A stretch of DNA of 64,000 bases from Gonatopus flavifemur (lineage: Eukaryota > Arthropoda > Insecta > Hymenoptera > Dryinidae): positions 20,850,001 to 20,914,000 of the forward strand of contig JAFFJZ010000002.1 of assembly GCA_018340375.1 (NCBI GenBank), given 5' to 3'. Position numbers and translations under genes: made by a program. Shown here in pieces: positions 10,843-22,497 of the stretch. Numbering within the stretch: the stretch's first letter is position 1; every line of letters begins with the position of its first letter. The notes beneath the pieces are model-generated. The model was not told the DNA's origin. It saw only the letters and a program-made list of their open reading frames with translations, and did not search any database.

Positions 10843-11556
10843 CTGTGAAAAAATAAACATATATATGAAACTGAATTTCAATAAATCATTTCGCCTTCTC
10901 TTCTACTGTTGAGTATATTTTGTTATCTATTGCTGCCTCGATAGCATAAAGCGATTCATATTCTCCGACATGTCTGAAGTAAAATTGAAGATATCTTACG
11001 ATTGTTAGGATTGTTTAATGCATTAACTGCGGAAGAAGATTAATTGATTCAATTTAATCCTGTTTTACTGGTTGAAGGACTCAATATAATTCAACAAATG
11101 GTGAATAGCTGTTCATGCATATTCAAACATTCCTTTGTAATCATTCGTGCTCTTGCAAAGTATTCAATCTCTCATGCACCATGCGTGGTGTCATTCAGTC
11201 CGTTATTTGAAAGTGCTCAGTTGCGTTTTGACTGGACCTCATTGATCGATTGGTTTTGAATACCTCAGAAATGTACGGAAGAATTCTAAGGTTACAACTG
11301 TATGCTACTTGAGCTCCATTCAAAATTCACGAATGTACATCAGAATTATATGAAATATTATAAATATTAGGAAAAAATTCTATATAAATCTCAGGTAGTA
11401 CATTGCCAAGAGATTTGATTTGAAACAAATCGTGATAATGATGATTCCCATGTGTGCACAAATATCGAGCCAACTGGCCAGCATTTGCCAAGAATGGCCT
11501 GAAATTGGCTCTATGTTGATGCACAGAAGGGTTATGACTTCATTGAATTAATACAC
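10843..11556. other. spacer upstream of GMC gene 1, no gene seen
   Basis: This AT-rich region should hold the promoter or upstream non-coding exons of GMC gene 1. I cannot point to a convincing TATA box or initiator. Confidence 0.35.
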
Positions 11557-12033
11557 ACTGTAAATAATGATCGGAATTTCCCTATGTACACGGAGAGAAA
11601 TTTGTAGTTAAGTTTACTATGTTATTATTGTTCCCGAGGAACAGACTGAATTCTGTCGGATTTTACTATGAAGGGCATATTTTTACTATGGTACAACAAT
11701 AGAATGCTGATCATATTTACTATGTTTTATGGGGGAACCCGTCATAGTTCAGTCTGTTCCTCGGGAATAATAATAACATAGTAAATTTAACTACAAATTT
11801 CTCTCCGTGTATATCAACCGGAAAATTTCAATCACTGATTGGGAAATCAATTTCCAATACATTTATATGGAATTTCCCATTCCAATTCATCTAAAAATTA
11901 CAAACTCTATGGGATTTTTTCCAACATTTTACAGTAAATTTCCGGACAAGTTGGGAAGATTCTTAACGCATGTATGTGTTAATTACTCCACATGAATGTA
12001 TAGGAATTTGCCCATAGAAATTTTTCACGGTGC
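11557..12033. mobile_element. GGAAATTTCC-family MITE, split by a later insertion
   Basis: It starts CACTGTAAATAATGATCGGAATTTCC and ends near CATAGAAATTTTTCACGGTG. The interior has GGAAAATTTC and GGGAAATCAATTTCC palindromic units and an ATTCTTAACGCATGTATG segment. Related copies are at 28283-29374 and 58911-59350. It is interrupted by 11589-11809. Confidence 0.6.
11589..11809. mobile_element. TA-flanked fold-back MITE, near-perfect arms
   Basis: The ends are CACGGAGAGAAATTTGTAG and CTACAAATTTCTCTCCGTG with TA on both sides. The symmetry continues through GTTCCCGAGGAACAGACTGA and TCAGTCTGTTCCTCGGGAA, giving arms of roughly 70 bp. It sits inside the 11557-12033 element. The uninterrupted copy at 28283 has a single TA at that place, so TA is the target duplication. 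Confidence 0.8.
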
Positions 12034-12038
12034 AGCTA

Positions 12039-12290
12039 CACTGAGAGAAGAGTTTATTTGTATTTAATAAATCTTGTTTTGGATACGGCGAAATAAATAT
12101 TTATTACATACAAACATGACTCACTATTCTCAGATAAGGTTTAATAACAGTTAGAAAATGTCATATGAAGTTTTGTAACAGTTAATAAACTTCATTTATA
12201 GTTATGAAGCCAAGTTTACGTGGAAAAAATATTTATTTCGCCGTATCCAAAGTAAGCTTGATTAAATACAAATAAACTCTTCTCTCAGTG
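12039..12290. mobile_element. TA-flanked fold-back MITE
   Basis: The ends CACTGAGAGAAGAGTTTATT and AATAAACTCTTCTCTCAGTG are perfect inverted repeats bordered by TA. Symmetry continues through TTGTATTTAAT and GGATACGGCGAAATAAATA. It lies just beyond the preceding MITE. Confidence 0.8.
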
Positions 12291-12459
12291 TATTCAGAAA
12301 ATATCTTGTGATACGGTAAAAGAGAACAATGATTACTGGAAACCCAATGATCCATTAAAACCCAAATGCACGCATGCAATATTGAATCGTGTTCTCCAGT
12401 ACTCATTACCTAGATAACAATTCAATCTTGTTGCAGAGGTAACAGGCAAGCGTGTAGCA

Positions 12460-13385
12460 TAGGGATGTCAAACCGGTGAACCGGTTTTTAGGGTAGATTT
12501 TGAACTAACCGAAAACCGGTTAATTAATTGGGTAACCGATTATCTCGGACCAAGTTTCCAAAAGTTCGAAAAACTCACGTTTGTATGTGCCTGAATGATA
12601 AACAAACTAATCAAACTGTAGTGATTTTGGTCTCAATAAGAATCAAAAATCAGTTAATGTTGGAGAATGTTTCTCCAGAATTATTGTTGGAGATGTGAAG
12701 GTTCTCAAGACATCCACAAAGTTTTGATCAAAGTTGAGAATATTTCTTCAAAAAGCAAGTTTGATACGTAATTAATTATTTTTCGCAAGTTACTTGAGGT
12801 TGATTGAAAATCTTCGACATGATTTTCAACTCACTCAACGAATCCCATTCCATTACTGCATGCGCAAATTGAATTCAATGTAATATCATTTGTTGAATAA
12901 CTATTTATTTCACTTTACCCCATCCCAGTCTTGTATACGAAGGTTTGAATTGTCTAGCTATTGATTTATAGTACACACTGGATAGTGCATAGTATAGCGT
13001 TCCGTACGCCAACTGCTCCGTAATACAAACATAAATCAGAAATAGGATGAACCCCGAACTCTTAGATGTCTCAGTGTATTTGAAATATCATGTTTTGAAC
13101 AAATGAATGTCGAAATTCAAATATTTTTTTTATTCGAAATAATTTATTATTTATTAAATGGATGTGTTGTTTGAATAAAGAGATATATGATTATTTGTTT
13201 TTACAATTACCTATATTTGTTTGTGTGATATTTATTTATATAAATACAACAATTTTCAATCAAAAACTAGTAGTTTATTATATAGTTCTTCATATAAGTA
13301 AAACAACCATCGGTTAACCGGTTATTTACGGGGAAAATAACCGAATAACCGGTTATTGAAAATTCCCGGTTATTTGACATCCCTA
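12460..13385. mobile_element. hAT-type non-autonomous element, AACCGGTT subterminal motifs
   Basis: The ends are TAGGGATGTCAAA and TTTGACATCCCTA, a perfect 13-bp inverted repeat. Both sides carry the 8-bp direct repeat GTGTAGCA (12452-12459 and 13386-13393), the hAT target-site size. Near both ends lie several ACCGGTT units, likely transposase-binding repeats by analogy with other hAT elements. The 926-bp interior is AT-rich with no transposase frame. The perfect duplication suggests a fairly recent insertion. Confidence 0.88.
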
Positions 13386-13763
13386 GTGTAGCAAGATTTA
13401 TTTATTTATTTATATATTTATTCAACGGGCTATTACGCCCTTTGTGTACAAATGTGAGTACTAAGCAAATGGCAGGTGTTACAAAAAGAAGTGTTGTAAT
13501 ACAAGAATTTCCACAACGCAGGGTTCAAATCTATGAATCACTCAGAAAACAACTCTTAATTAGTACAGACCCTGATCACAGAAGATTTGAAGATAGAAAT
13601 AGATCCAGAAAAGAGATCAATTTCTTCTCTGAAGCTTGATGGAGGAGATTGATGGAGAAATTCTCAGTTGCCATACGACGAAGGTACAAGGTTGACAATA
13701 ACTAGCCAAAAGCAATCAAATGACAAGCTTATATATTATCTGGGTACTGTCTAACCAGCATTG
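13386..13763. other. spacer, nothing recognised
   Basis: After the target-site copy there is a short TTTA-rich run (about 13398-13425) and then ordinary AT-rich DNA. A 65-residue plus-strand frame at 13442-13639 is rich in Arg and Lys but has no ATG near its start and no domain. Confidence 0.35.
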
Positions 13764-13961
13764 ATGGATTTCATTACAGTACTCATCACTCTGATCACGC
13801 TAGTCTTCACTATCCATTTAGATCCTCATTTATTCCTCAATCGATTGTGGTCTTCCCTAGCAATTAGTACTGTTTTGTTCTCTTCTTTCAGTGCATACGG
13901 ATATGTCAACAATACTGTAAATCATAATCAAAAGCTATTCTCTCGTAGATGTTATCTATAA
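13764..13961 (+). CDS. hydrophobic micro-ORF, 65 residues, doubtful
   Basis: From an ATG this frame reads MDFITVLITLITLVFTIH, a signal-peptide-like start. A second apolar stretch follows (about residues 30-45), then a polar tail ending RRCYL. The first 130 bases are related to 2340-2470, where the hydrophobic stretch is also open. The similarity continues past the stop of the other copy, so this may be a dispersed repeat rather than a gene family. A pyrimidine tract ending TTCTTTCAG near 13890 could be an acceptor. No function assigned. Confidence 0.2.
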   Translation: MDFITVLITLITLVFTIHLDPHLFLNRLWSSLAISTVLFSSFSAYGYVNNTVNHNQKLFSRRCYL

Positions 13962-14955
13962 AATATTCAAACCTCTCTCGCACCTGTCGTGGGTCACTGT
14001 AATATAAGATATACATAATACTCGATGAAAACCCATGAAGAGAAGATATGCAACATCATCCTATATATTATGAAATGACTTGAATACTTTCAAACTCGGA
14101 GAAAACCTTCTTCATACTCGAATCAACTGATTACAGCTATAGAACAATGAACAACTTATAAATGTCGTATCTATATTTCGGATGATATATCATTCGAACT
14201 ACGAAAACATATTCCGGATACGAAATTTTGGAAAGCGTGCTTGATAACTCCCAAGAGAAAGAAATGTTCAATGATTTTTCGAGATGACTACCGCGGCAAG
14301 CGGTCACTCATGTACCCGTATCCAAAAGTTCACAGGTATGATAAAGATGTAATAGTTATATAAGGGAAGAGAAAGTGATTATCATCAAATTCTTCGAATA
14401 AACATAATGATAATATAATAATGGAAAATGAATTATCATTCTCTGCAGATTTGTACGCATATTTTATATTCTCACGTCATGCCGGTTATGGACTATGATT
14501 TATTTTATATAAGGAATTAATTAAGAACACGAATATGAGATAATTCAATGTGACAATGTTTATTACTCTCTACACGAAGGAAACCAAGGATTTAAAAACT
14601 TCCGTAATTCATTCAGAAGCGACGCCAGTCAGTCACGAGTGGAGTTTTTTACTCGAATTTATTTCTCAAAGTATCATAATTAGATATATTTTTACGAATA
14701 ATTATGGTACTTTTGACAGTAGTATATTCATGTAAACAATTTCATTCTTCGGGAAAATTGATCTCGAAGATATAATTATTTCTACAGAAATCTGAGACTT
14801 TTCCATGGTTTTTGAATGAACCAGAAATGAAAACGAATTTTTGCATAAAAATACGGAGAATTATGAATACTGTACTGAAAATTACAGTAACGATTGACAT
14901 TGAAAACGTTGAACGTTGAATTATATAAAGCACACATCCAAATTCCGCTTTTCAA
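13962..14955. other. AT-rich stretch, nothing recognised
   Basis: No exon, RNA gene or clear inverted repeat was seen before the next hAT-type element. The last 8 bases are its left target duplication CTTTTCAA. Confidence 0.4.
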
Positions 14956-15366
14956 TAAGTGTGTGCGGATACTCGAAATTTTCGAGCTACTCGATAATCT
15001 TCGAGTAGTTTGTCGATTTTCTTACATTGAGAAAAAAGTAAAAGTGCCATTAACCATCACGCGTAGTTGAAAAATTTATGAATGAATCAACGAATTCTTA
15101 GTTGAAATGACTTGGAAATTGTAAACTCAACTACGTCACCTTTCATTTGCTCAAACATATCACTTGATTTTATGAACCAATGTGTGTGAACGTCAACGAA
15201 TCACAGAAGAAGTTTCATTCAAAATCTCACGTAGTAGACATGTAGATTATATTCATATATGTATATACTTTTCGAGTACTCGAAAATCTACCAGATACTC
15301 GGAAAATTTTCGAGTACTCGGCTCGACTCGACTCGACTCGAAAAGATCACTACTCGCACAACCCTA
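14956..15366. mobile_element. hAT-type non-autonomous element, CTCGA subterminal motifs
   Basis: The element is flanked by the 8-bp direct repeat CTTTTCAA (14948-14955 and 15367-15374). The ends TAAGTGTGTGCGG and CGCACAACCCTA are an imperfect inverted pair. Subterminal regions hold GATACTCGA, CGAGTACTCG and a GACTC tandem at the right end. The layout is the same as in 20290-20998, with CTCGA in place of CCCGA. Confidence 0.8.
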
Positions 15367-15374
15367 CTTTTCAA

Positions 15375-15660
15375 GGTTTTGAATTTCAATCGTGTTTGTT
15401 ACTTGTCATTTCATATCTTGAAGTAAAAGTCTATTTTCTGAACCTTAAGATTTTTGGTTTATTGAGCAACCAAGAAAAAGTCTTAGATTTTTTATCAAAA
15501 TTATTATATTTCACATGTTCTTGAAGTTTGAATCGTTTATTGAATCGAAACGGAAATTTAAACCCATCAAATTCAAGGAATAATGGATGTTCATCTCCTC
15601 CAATTAACTCCTTAGAACTAGACACATCGTTGAAAAAATGTACTGCAAAATTCCAAATCT
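15375..15660. other. spacer, nothing recognised
   Basis: A short AT-rich stretch between two transposable elements. A 64-residue minus-strand frame here has no recognisable feature. Confidence 0.35.
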
Positions 15661-15664
15661 TTAA

Positions 15665-15876
15665 GGCGATTCACCACAAGCCAAGTTACTAGATCTTTCC
15701 CCCCAGTTTTCTCAGTCATCAATGAATAGACTCAATTTCAATGAGCAGATGCATCTTCTTAGGCTATTGAAAAAAATGCAGCACCTCATTATTTTTCATC
15801 TTATGTGTTCGTTTCTGAGAAAACTGGGGGAAGGAATTGGGAATCTAGTAACTTTTGCAGGGAGTAATGAATCCCC
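15665..15876. mobile_element. TTAA-flanked MITE, copy 1 of a pair
   Basis: TTAA borders both sides (15661-15664 and 15877-15880). The ends GGCGATTCA and TGAATCCCC are inverted. Inner arms read AAGTTACTAGATCT, CCCCCCAGTTTTCTC and, on the right, GAGAAAACTGGGGGAAGG and ATCTAGTAACTT. A second copy with the same inner arms is at 27864-28080. TTAA targets are typical of piggyBac-like elements. Confidence 0.75.
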
Positions 15877-16203
15877 TTAACAGCTGAGGATTTTGTTATT
15901 TGTTCACCAATTCGTTTCGATAAACGAATCAAACTCCAGCAACATATAATATATTTCACACTGTACAAAAGATGTGCCTTGGGTTCCTTGAAAAAAATTA
16001 TAAAACTTCCTCCATAACACAATCAATTGAATTTCATAATATGATATTAATTTCACTGAGACAATTCTTAATTTTTGAAATTTCAGTCTCAATTTCAATA
16101 AGAAATTTGTGAATTTGCCTAGTATTAAATTTGAGAACTCCATTGAATTTGATGTAGGAATATTAAATTTTGTACGGAAATCTCTATTAAATTTAAGAAT
16201 TTT

Positions 16204-16520
16204 TCTCCGAGTAAACCGAAAAAAAGGAAATAGCTGTGGCAGCTACTCACTTTTTTAGCACCCTTTTTTCACTACTGTAGCTAAAAAAAATTGCAACTGT
16301 AGCTATTTTTTAGCTACCACAGCGGGAAATCATAGCTGTAACTGCACGGATTTGGTGGTTGATATTTGGATAGCTAAATAATTTAGCTGTTGAATTTTCG
16401 CTACGGTAGCTACATTTCTTGCTACCACTGCTAAGTGAGTAGCTATGACAGCTAAAAAATAGCTCCCGTAGCTAATTTTTAGCTATCTAAAAAATAGCTA
16501 ATTATTTTTTTCCGTGTAGC
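16204..16520. mobile_element. AGCTA-family MITE
   Basis: The right end reads AATTATTTTTTTCCGTG followed by TA, and the left AACCGAAAAAAAGGAAATAGC is a degraded counterpart. The interior contains more than a dozen AGCTA or TAGCT words, with GCTACCAC and GTGGCAGCTAC in both orientations, so it can fold in many registers. Confidence 0.65.
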
Positions 16521-19500
16521 GCTGATCCACAGTAAATCATATGAATTCATACGAATTTTGAACGTATTTTCTCCGTATAGATCATGAACTTTCAAATGAT
16601 TTCAAATTTTTTCTCCTGCTCACATATTTTAGTGTAAAATAATTCAGGAATAGGGAGAGAGAAGGAAATTCAGTTCAGAGATGCATTCTCTGAATCTTAA
16701 TCATAATAAATTGAACAGGAATTAATCAATTTTCATCAAAAAGTAGTCTCCCCAGGCCATTAATGCATCCACTGCTCCACACATTTTAGATTAATCCCAT
16801 TACGCAATCATTTCGCTAGTTTTGATGAAGGTACTGAATTTGGAATTCATTCGACTGCATAAAAGACAAAAACAGACGTTGAGAGGAGAACCTTGAAAAA
16901 CTTCACTTGGCAATGCAGTTGGCATCTCCTCCATGAAATATTAATGTAGATGACTTGAGAATGAATATTTGCCAGTCATAAGAACTGAAGAAATGCTAGA
17001 GATAGAATTTCTTGTTTGTCTATTCTATTGATTCGAATGACACATAAAAATAAGGAACTACACTGTGAAAACTTTATATAGGAATATAGGAAACTTCACA
17101 TCAATGTTATAAAGTGATTGACATATACACGCGTTAGGACTATGTTGCTGAAGTTTGAATCGTTCATTGAAACGAATAACTGCTCGAATAACACAATATT
17201 CAGCTATTAGGGATCAACAATTTTGCAGTACATTCTTTACATAATATTTTTCAGTTCCAAGGAGTTAATTCGAAGTAAAAAATAGCGATTGTTCATCAGG
17301 TCTTGTGAGTTTAAAATTCAGGTTCGTTTCTATAAATGATTCAAACTTCAGCAACATTAAGGAATGCTTCTTAAGAAATTTAATAATGGAATTTAAAAAT
17401 CCCATGAAGTTCGAAGTTTTTCATTTCCCATCCCAAGATCGGAAGCTTCTCGTTACTGCGTATGGCAAAATTTCGATTATTTTTTGTAGTTTATCCCTTA
17501 GTGCAAATACTTCTCGTAGAGCACTTAACAAACGTTGAAAGCAAATAAATTTGTAGTATTAATTACACGGTTAGAAATTCTGAATTGAATTTTCAATCAC
17601 ATTCAATAGGAGCAGAACTTATTCACGTGATTGAAATATTCATTCACATTTCAATGACATCTGAATGAAATAATGAAGATATCCATTGATCTGTGGAATC
17701 AATTCTCAATGAAATTACCAATAATTGAATTCAAAAATGTGCTCGACGAATGTAAAAAAAGTGTAACATAAAATCATCTCAATTGAAGAACGAGTATACA
17801 GAATTCGTACTAGACTACACTGAAATTGTACTACTCTAATGAAAGTAGTACATTTTATTAACATCGTATGAAAAAATATTTCAAAGTACTTCTCACTGGA
17901 AATAAAACTGTCCATCCCTGATTTTGATTCTGTAGATCCACAAAAGAGAATCAGGATTGTAAAAAAAAAACCTCGAAAAACAGTACTTTCTCTGAGCAAA
18001 TAATTACCGAACACTATTCTATTCAGTATCGATTCTATTCATTCTTCGAGCGATCTCATGAAAAACTATACAGCCATATTTTAGAAACCAGGATAATCTT
18101 CGACGATCAAGTTCGAGTGAATTTTATGCCAATCAACAAATTTCTCCGCGCGTGACATTTCCTTCTCGCAGTGTGTCTCGTTTTCTATTTAACTCGCATA
18201 ATAGTGTGTACTCGGAAACGGTAGTACGGTTTCAACGGAAAGAAAAATGATGTACCGTGAGAACATTTCTACGAGAATTTTTAATGAAAAGAAATATTTT
18301 TCTTCCGTATGTACAATGAGAGATAACGTTGAAATTCCGGTATTTATTGTTTGAAAAAATTATTCCTCGCAATGTCATTCGATTCGAAATTGATAATTTT
18401 GTCTACATGATTAACGAGGATTATTATTCGGTAATTATCTATTTAACTCACTCTCTCTGCTCGTTATTAGAGATATTGGAATGCGTTAATTATAGTGCTT
18501 CATCAACGAGATTTGTTTCTACAAAAAAAGTATACGATTGGTTAATAAATTTCTATGCGATTCCAGTTAAGTAGGGCAACGCGCGGGTTCTTCGTACCAG
18601 TTTTCTATGTTTTTTTAACCTTCCAGCTATGATTCCCAGACCCGTGGTTGAATCTCATTGTTTCATCATAGTAATTTTGTAACGAAAACAACAAGTACCT
18701 GAACAATATAATTATGAGAGGGATTCTAACTGTGTGAGATTATGCGACGTCACGATCCTTGTTAGAAAAATTCTTAAATTTGAGAAAAGAAGTGAATGAA
18801 ATTTGAGAATTTGTTATTTAGATTCATGAATTGATCATTAGAATTGAGAAGTTCTTTATTCAAAATATGATGTATTCTTAAAATTTTAGGTTATGTAAAT
18901 AATTTCATAACATGTGATTAAATTTCAGTTAAATCTTTTCAATATTGATTATTACAATTTTCTCCAGGAGATTCTTGAAGGAAGTCGTGTTATGCTCTTT
19001 CAAATGATATGCATTGTTTTTAATGGAATGAACGAACGAGTATTTTACGAGTATCCTTACCGGTGTAAGGAATTGGAAACTGCCTCGGCGTAATACTGTT
19101 TGAACAATCATTACTGGGTCAGTACTGATTTGCCGGTACTGGTCGGAAGTTGGAATGATAACAACGTTTTCCATAAGGCTCAGTATTCAAATCACAACAC
19201 TGGAGGCACTAAGAATTTATGTGGGCCTTTATTGACACAACTGTGGCAGGCTTATAGTTTACTGTTGGAAAACTCTTCAAATTTAATATATTTTTTATGT
19301 ACATTTTTGCATGAAATTTTCAATTCTTGGGGATTGAAATGAGAACTCATTTACACGCAACTGAATTTTGAATTTCTGCTGTATTATATCATCCATTCCC
19401 TGGTGAAAATATACGCTCGTAGGCAACGCATTCGAAGCTGAGAAGGAACGTGAAAAGGTTCCAATCGTCTCTTGCCGAAGCGTATAATAATTGCTTGTTG

Positions 19501-19633
19501 TAGTGTACTGAAATTATACGTTATCAATACTTTCAATGCCGTTTTGGAAAGAGTACTGTTACGTGCCATGAAAGGTAATGCGAATCATTTCATACAGACT
19601 TCGAGCATCGGTTTTAAACTTTCAGGAATCATA
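16521..19633. other. gene-free AT-rich region of about 3 kb
   Basis: No exon can be supported on either strand. Degenerate repeat words such as TTGAATCGTTCATTGAAACGAAT (about 17150) recur elsewhere in the window, for example near 15530, 17320 and 53430, which points to old dispersed repeat debris. No coherent element ends were found. Confidence 0.35.
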
Positions 19634-19710
19634 GCATTCCATGGCTGAATAGGTAAGACGCTTGATTGCAATGATGAAAATCATGGGTTCGAATCTCGCC
19701 AAGTGGTCAA
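19634..19710 (+). repeat. tRNA-like segment (probable SINE head or tRNA pseudogene)
   Basis: The segment contains TGGCTGAATAGGTAAGAC, a good polymerase III A-box and D-arm, and GGGTTCGAATCTC, a good B-box, at tRNA spacing. A small ATGAAAATCAT hairpin between them resembles the variable arm of a Ser/Leu-type tRNA. I could not pair a 7-bp acceptor stem, so it is unlikely to be a working tRNA. Confidence 0.4.
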
Positions 19711-20281
19711 AATTTTTATCCTCTTATATTGTTCATACTCTTCATGGAGCGTTGATTTTTATACGCTTGTTTTGTTCCAAACTTCGCTACAAGTACTCTT
19801 CAGAACCGTTCCATTTACTCTTTGTTCACTTTTCATTAACGTTTCTGTTACGCTCCACCATACTTTTCGTCTGCGCTTCATTTCAGTTTCCATTTTCACC
19901 AGGGTTGTTATTTATATTCGTAACTGAAATTTCATTCAAATGTGAATGAAATTTCAATAAATTTTTCAGTTACGTGAATAACTTGTACGGCAATTAATGG
20001 CGGTTGCACGGAGAAAAAAATATAAGACTTTTTCTTATTTTTCTTGCTAAACCAGAAACAAGGAGGTTTAGAGAATGAATTTTCATATTGAGATACGGGG
20101 GATTACAAATGAATGGCCAAATTTTACTTGACGCTTTATAAAATTTAACGTTTAGCGTTGAAAATTTGAATTATACATAAGGTAACTGTGGGTTGTATGG
20201 GCCACTTATGGACACTTCCTCGTCCATCAAGAATTTTGAATACTCAGTTGAATATTTCAATCATTCAAGATTATAGTGTGA
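19711..20281. other. spacer with a MITE end
   Basis: A CACGGAGAAAAAAATATAAG sequence at about 20009 looks like one end of the TA-type MITE family, but I could not find its partner. Otherwise nothing is recognised. Confidence 0.3.
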
Positions 20282-20289
20282 TTTCTTAT

Positions 20290-20998
20290 TAGGGGTGTGC
20301 GGGTACCCGAGTCATCGGGTTTTTATCGGGTCGGGTTTTTCAATTACCCGAGTTTTTCGGGTACCCGATTACATTCGGGTAATTCAAATATAGCAAACGT
20401 TTTCCTCAGCAGGAAATATTGTGACAGCAACTCGATCAAGATTGCTGACAAAACATGTGGGAGAGTTGTGCTTCCTCCATTCAAATTTAAAAATATGGAA
20501 ACAGAATGATATTTATAAGAAGAATATTTATTTTCATTGATGTTCAAGATTCTATATTGTGTTTACTAAATACGAAAATAGATAATATATTATTTATGAG
20601 ATATAAATGTGATTATATTTTTTAATTGAATTAGAAAATAAATATAAACATTCCATGAAGCAATTTGGAGATTTCTTAATCCGCTGCATAATCAATTACA
20701 TGGAGTAACAACCCTAATAGACTTGTAGTGAATATGGCATTCTTCATATTAGAATCGAATTCATATGAAATCCCCTTATTCCTACAATCGCTCAACACAA
20801 TTTGTCCTTAAAATATCAACGGCAATGGCAACTTCGAATAGAAGTTGAAAATATTAAATTTAAGCGATTTTATTATATTCGGGTACCCGACTTGGAAAAC
20901 CCGATTTAATCGGGTACCCGACCCGACCCGACCCGAAAAGAAATACAAATACCCGAACCCGACCCGACCCGATAAAAAGTGCTACCCGCACACCCCTA
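20290..20998. mobile_element. hAT-type non-autonomous element, ACCCGA subterminal motifs
   Basis: The ends TAGGGGTGTGCGGGTA and TACCCGCACACCCCTA are perfect 16-bp inverted repeats. The flanks carry the 8-bp direct repeat TTTCTTAT (20282-20289 and 20999-21006). Inside both ends lie GGGTACCCGA palindromes, and the right side has a CCCGA tandem run. The 709-bp element has no transposase. Perfect ends and duplication suggest a recent insertion. Confidence 0.9.
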
Positions 20999-21006
20999 TT
21001 TCTTAT

Positions 21007-21566
21007 ACATTATTTCAACGGAATATCCATTCAAATGAACTCTGAATACACAGATTTATTTTTAGTAATCGCTAAAATGAAAGGTTCTTTGATTGCTGAT
21101 CATCCCAGCCACCATGAGATGAGGGTTTCAGCCGGCAATTGATAAATACATTTCTTATTGGAATATAATGAAATTTATTGATGCAGGATGAATTATTTGG
21201 CTATCTATTTCCATTTTTCATTAGGATTTAAATTTTTTTAATCATAATAAAATCAATTAATTTTATTAAAATTTGTTATCTTGTAGGGTCGATCGTGAAA
21301 CATTGAATGGTTTGCTCGCTTGTCGTATGGATAATCCATTTTTTACAGCAGTGATAGCTTTTTTGAAATCGTCCATAGAATGTTGTAATCTTTCAGATGC
21401 CATTCCCTTCAACACATACATGTTTTATTATTCGTTTTCATTTTTATTAATTGCCAAAAAAAACATAAGTTTTAAAGTTGAAAATGTAAATCAACACCTG
21501 CCCGATACACTCAATGGGTTTGTGAGTTTTGCGAACTCAAACATTTTTTCATTAATGTGAAACTTT
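21007..21566. other. spacer, nothing recognised
   Basis: AT-rich DNA with no supported feature. A 95-residue plus-strand frame starting near 21273 has no recognisable domain and no ATG in good context. Confidence 0.35.
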
Positions 21567-21838
21567 CTCTCTAAAATTTTTAGAGTGAGATTTCACCCTT
21601 CAGGCAGCCAGAAGTGAACTTGTCAAAATTTCGAGTTGAATTCCCACTCTTTTAGAGTGGAAGTCTAAGGTTTGAGGTTAGAAACTCTCAGTCACTCCAA
21701 GTTTAGAGTGAATTTTCCACTCTAAAAGAGTGAGAGTTCCCTCGAAAAGAGTGAAAATCCCACTCGAAGCGGACTGGCTCACTTCTGAGACTTAGCGGAG
21801 TGAAACGCTTAATTTTTTACTCTTTCAGATTTAGAGAG
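21567..21838 (+). mobile_element. AGAGTGA-family element, copy 1
   Basis: The ends CTCTCTAAAATTTTTAGAG and TTTCAGATTTAGAGAG are inverted. The body is filled with AGAGTGA / TCACTCT words and shares an ordered series of segments with 55851-56124, for example GGCAGCCAGAAGTGA, CTAAGGTTTGAGGTTAGAAA and GAGACTTAG. A third copy lies inverted at 45730-45980. No coding frame. Confidence 0.75.
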
Positions 21839-22376
21839 TTCATTCCGTCAATGACAAAACATGATTTGCAGAATGCATTATATTAAACGGCCTGACTTAT
21901 TTCATCGTATGTTGATTTGAAAAATTACCAAAAGCGATCATAATATCTTATTCAAACGTACTTATTTTCCAGTCTTCGAGGTTGAGACCGCTTGTGTTGA
22001 TAAATTTTCATGTTTAGGGATGCAAGTCACCTTCTTGACAAAAACAATTTTCTATTTAAGCAGGAATACAAGTCATTTATAACTCTTACTTTTATGTTCT
22101 TGGAACATCGAAGAGTTATCCTGCGTTGTGTAGTTCGTTATGTGGAGTTCGGAGGATTTGAGGAAAATATATGAAAATAGTGGCCGATATGAAACCAACT
22201 TCGGTTGGCCGATATAACCAACGGGTCGATACAACCCACAGTTACCTCATTACTCTTTCCACGGTATTTAAAATTTTTCGTATTCTCTGGTTTACTAAGG
22301 AAGATGAGGAAAAGTCTTATCTTTTTAAGCCGCATTTTGCTCCGTGTGGAGGGAAGGGAATTTTCAATGGCGGGCA
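21839..22376. other. spacer, nothing recognised
   Basis: No supported gene. Overlapping frames around 22138-22459 on both strands look like chance open reading. Confidence 0.35.
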
Positions 22377-22497
22377 AGTACTGCAAGTTTCAGAAGAGCA
22401 CAATTCCACTCCTCAAGAGTGAATTTTTACTCTCTTGGAGCGAGGAGTTCACTCTTTAGGAGTGGAATCTCACTCCTCTCAAACTTGCAGTATTTCA
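22377..22497. repeat. inverted repeat with GAGTG words
   Basis: TACTGCAAGTTTCAGAAGAG on the left is mirrored by CTCTCAAACTTGCAGTA on the right, with CACTCCTCAAGAGTG-type palindromes between. It resembles the AGAGTGA family but has different ends. Confidence 0.5.
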
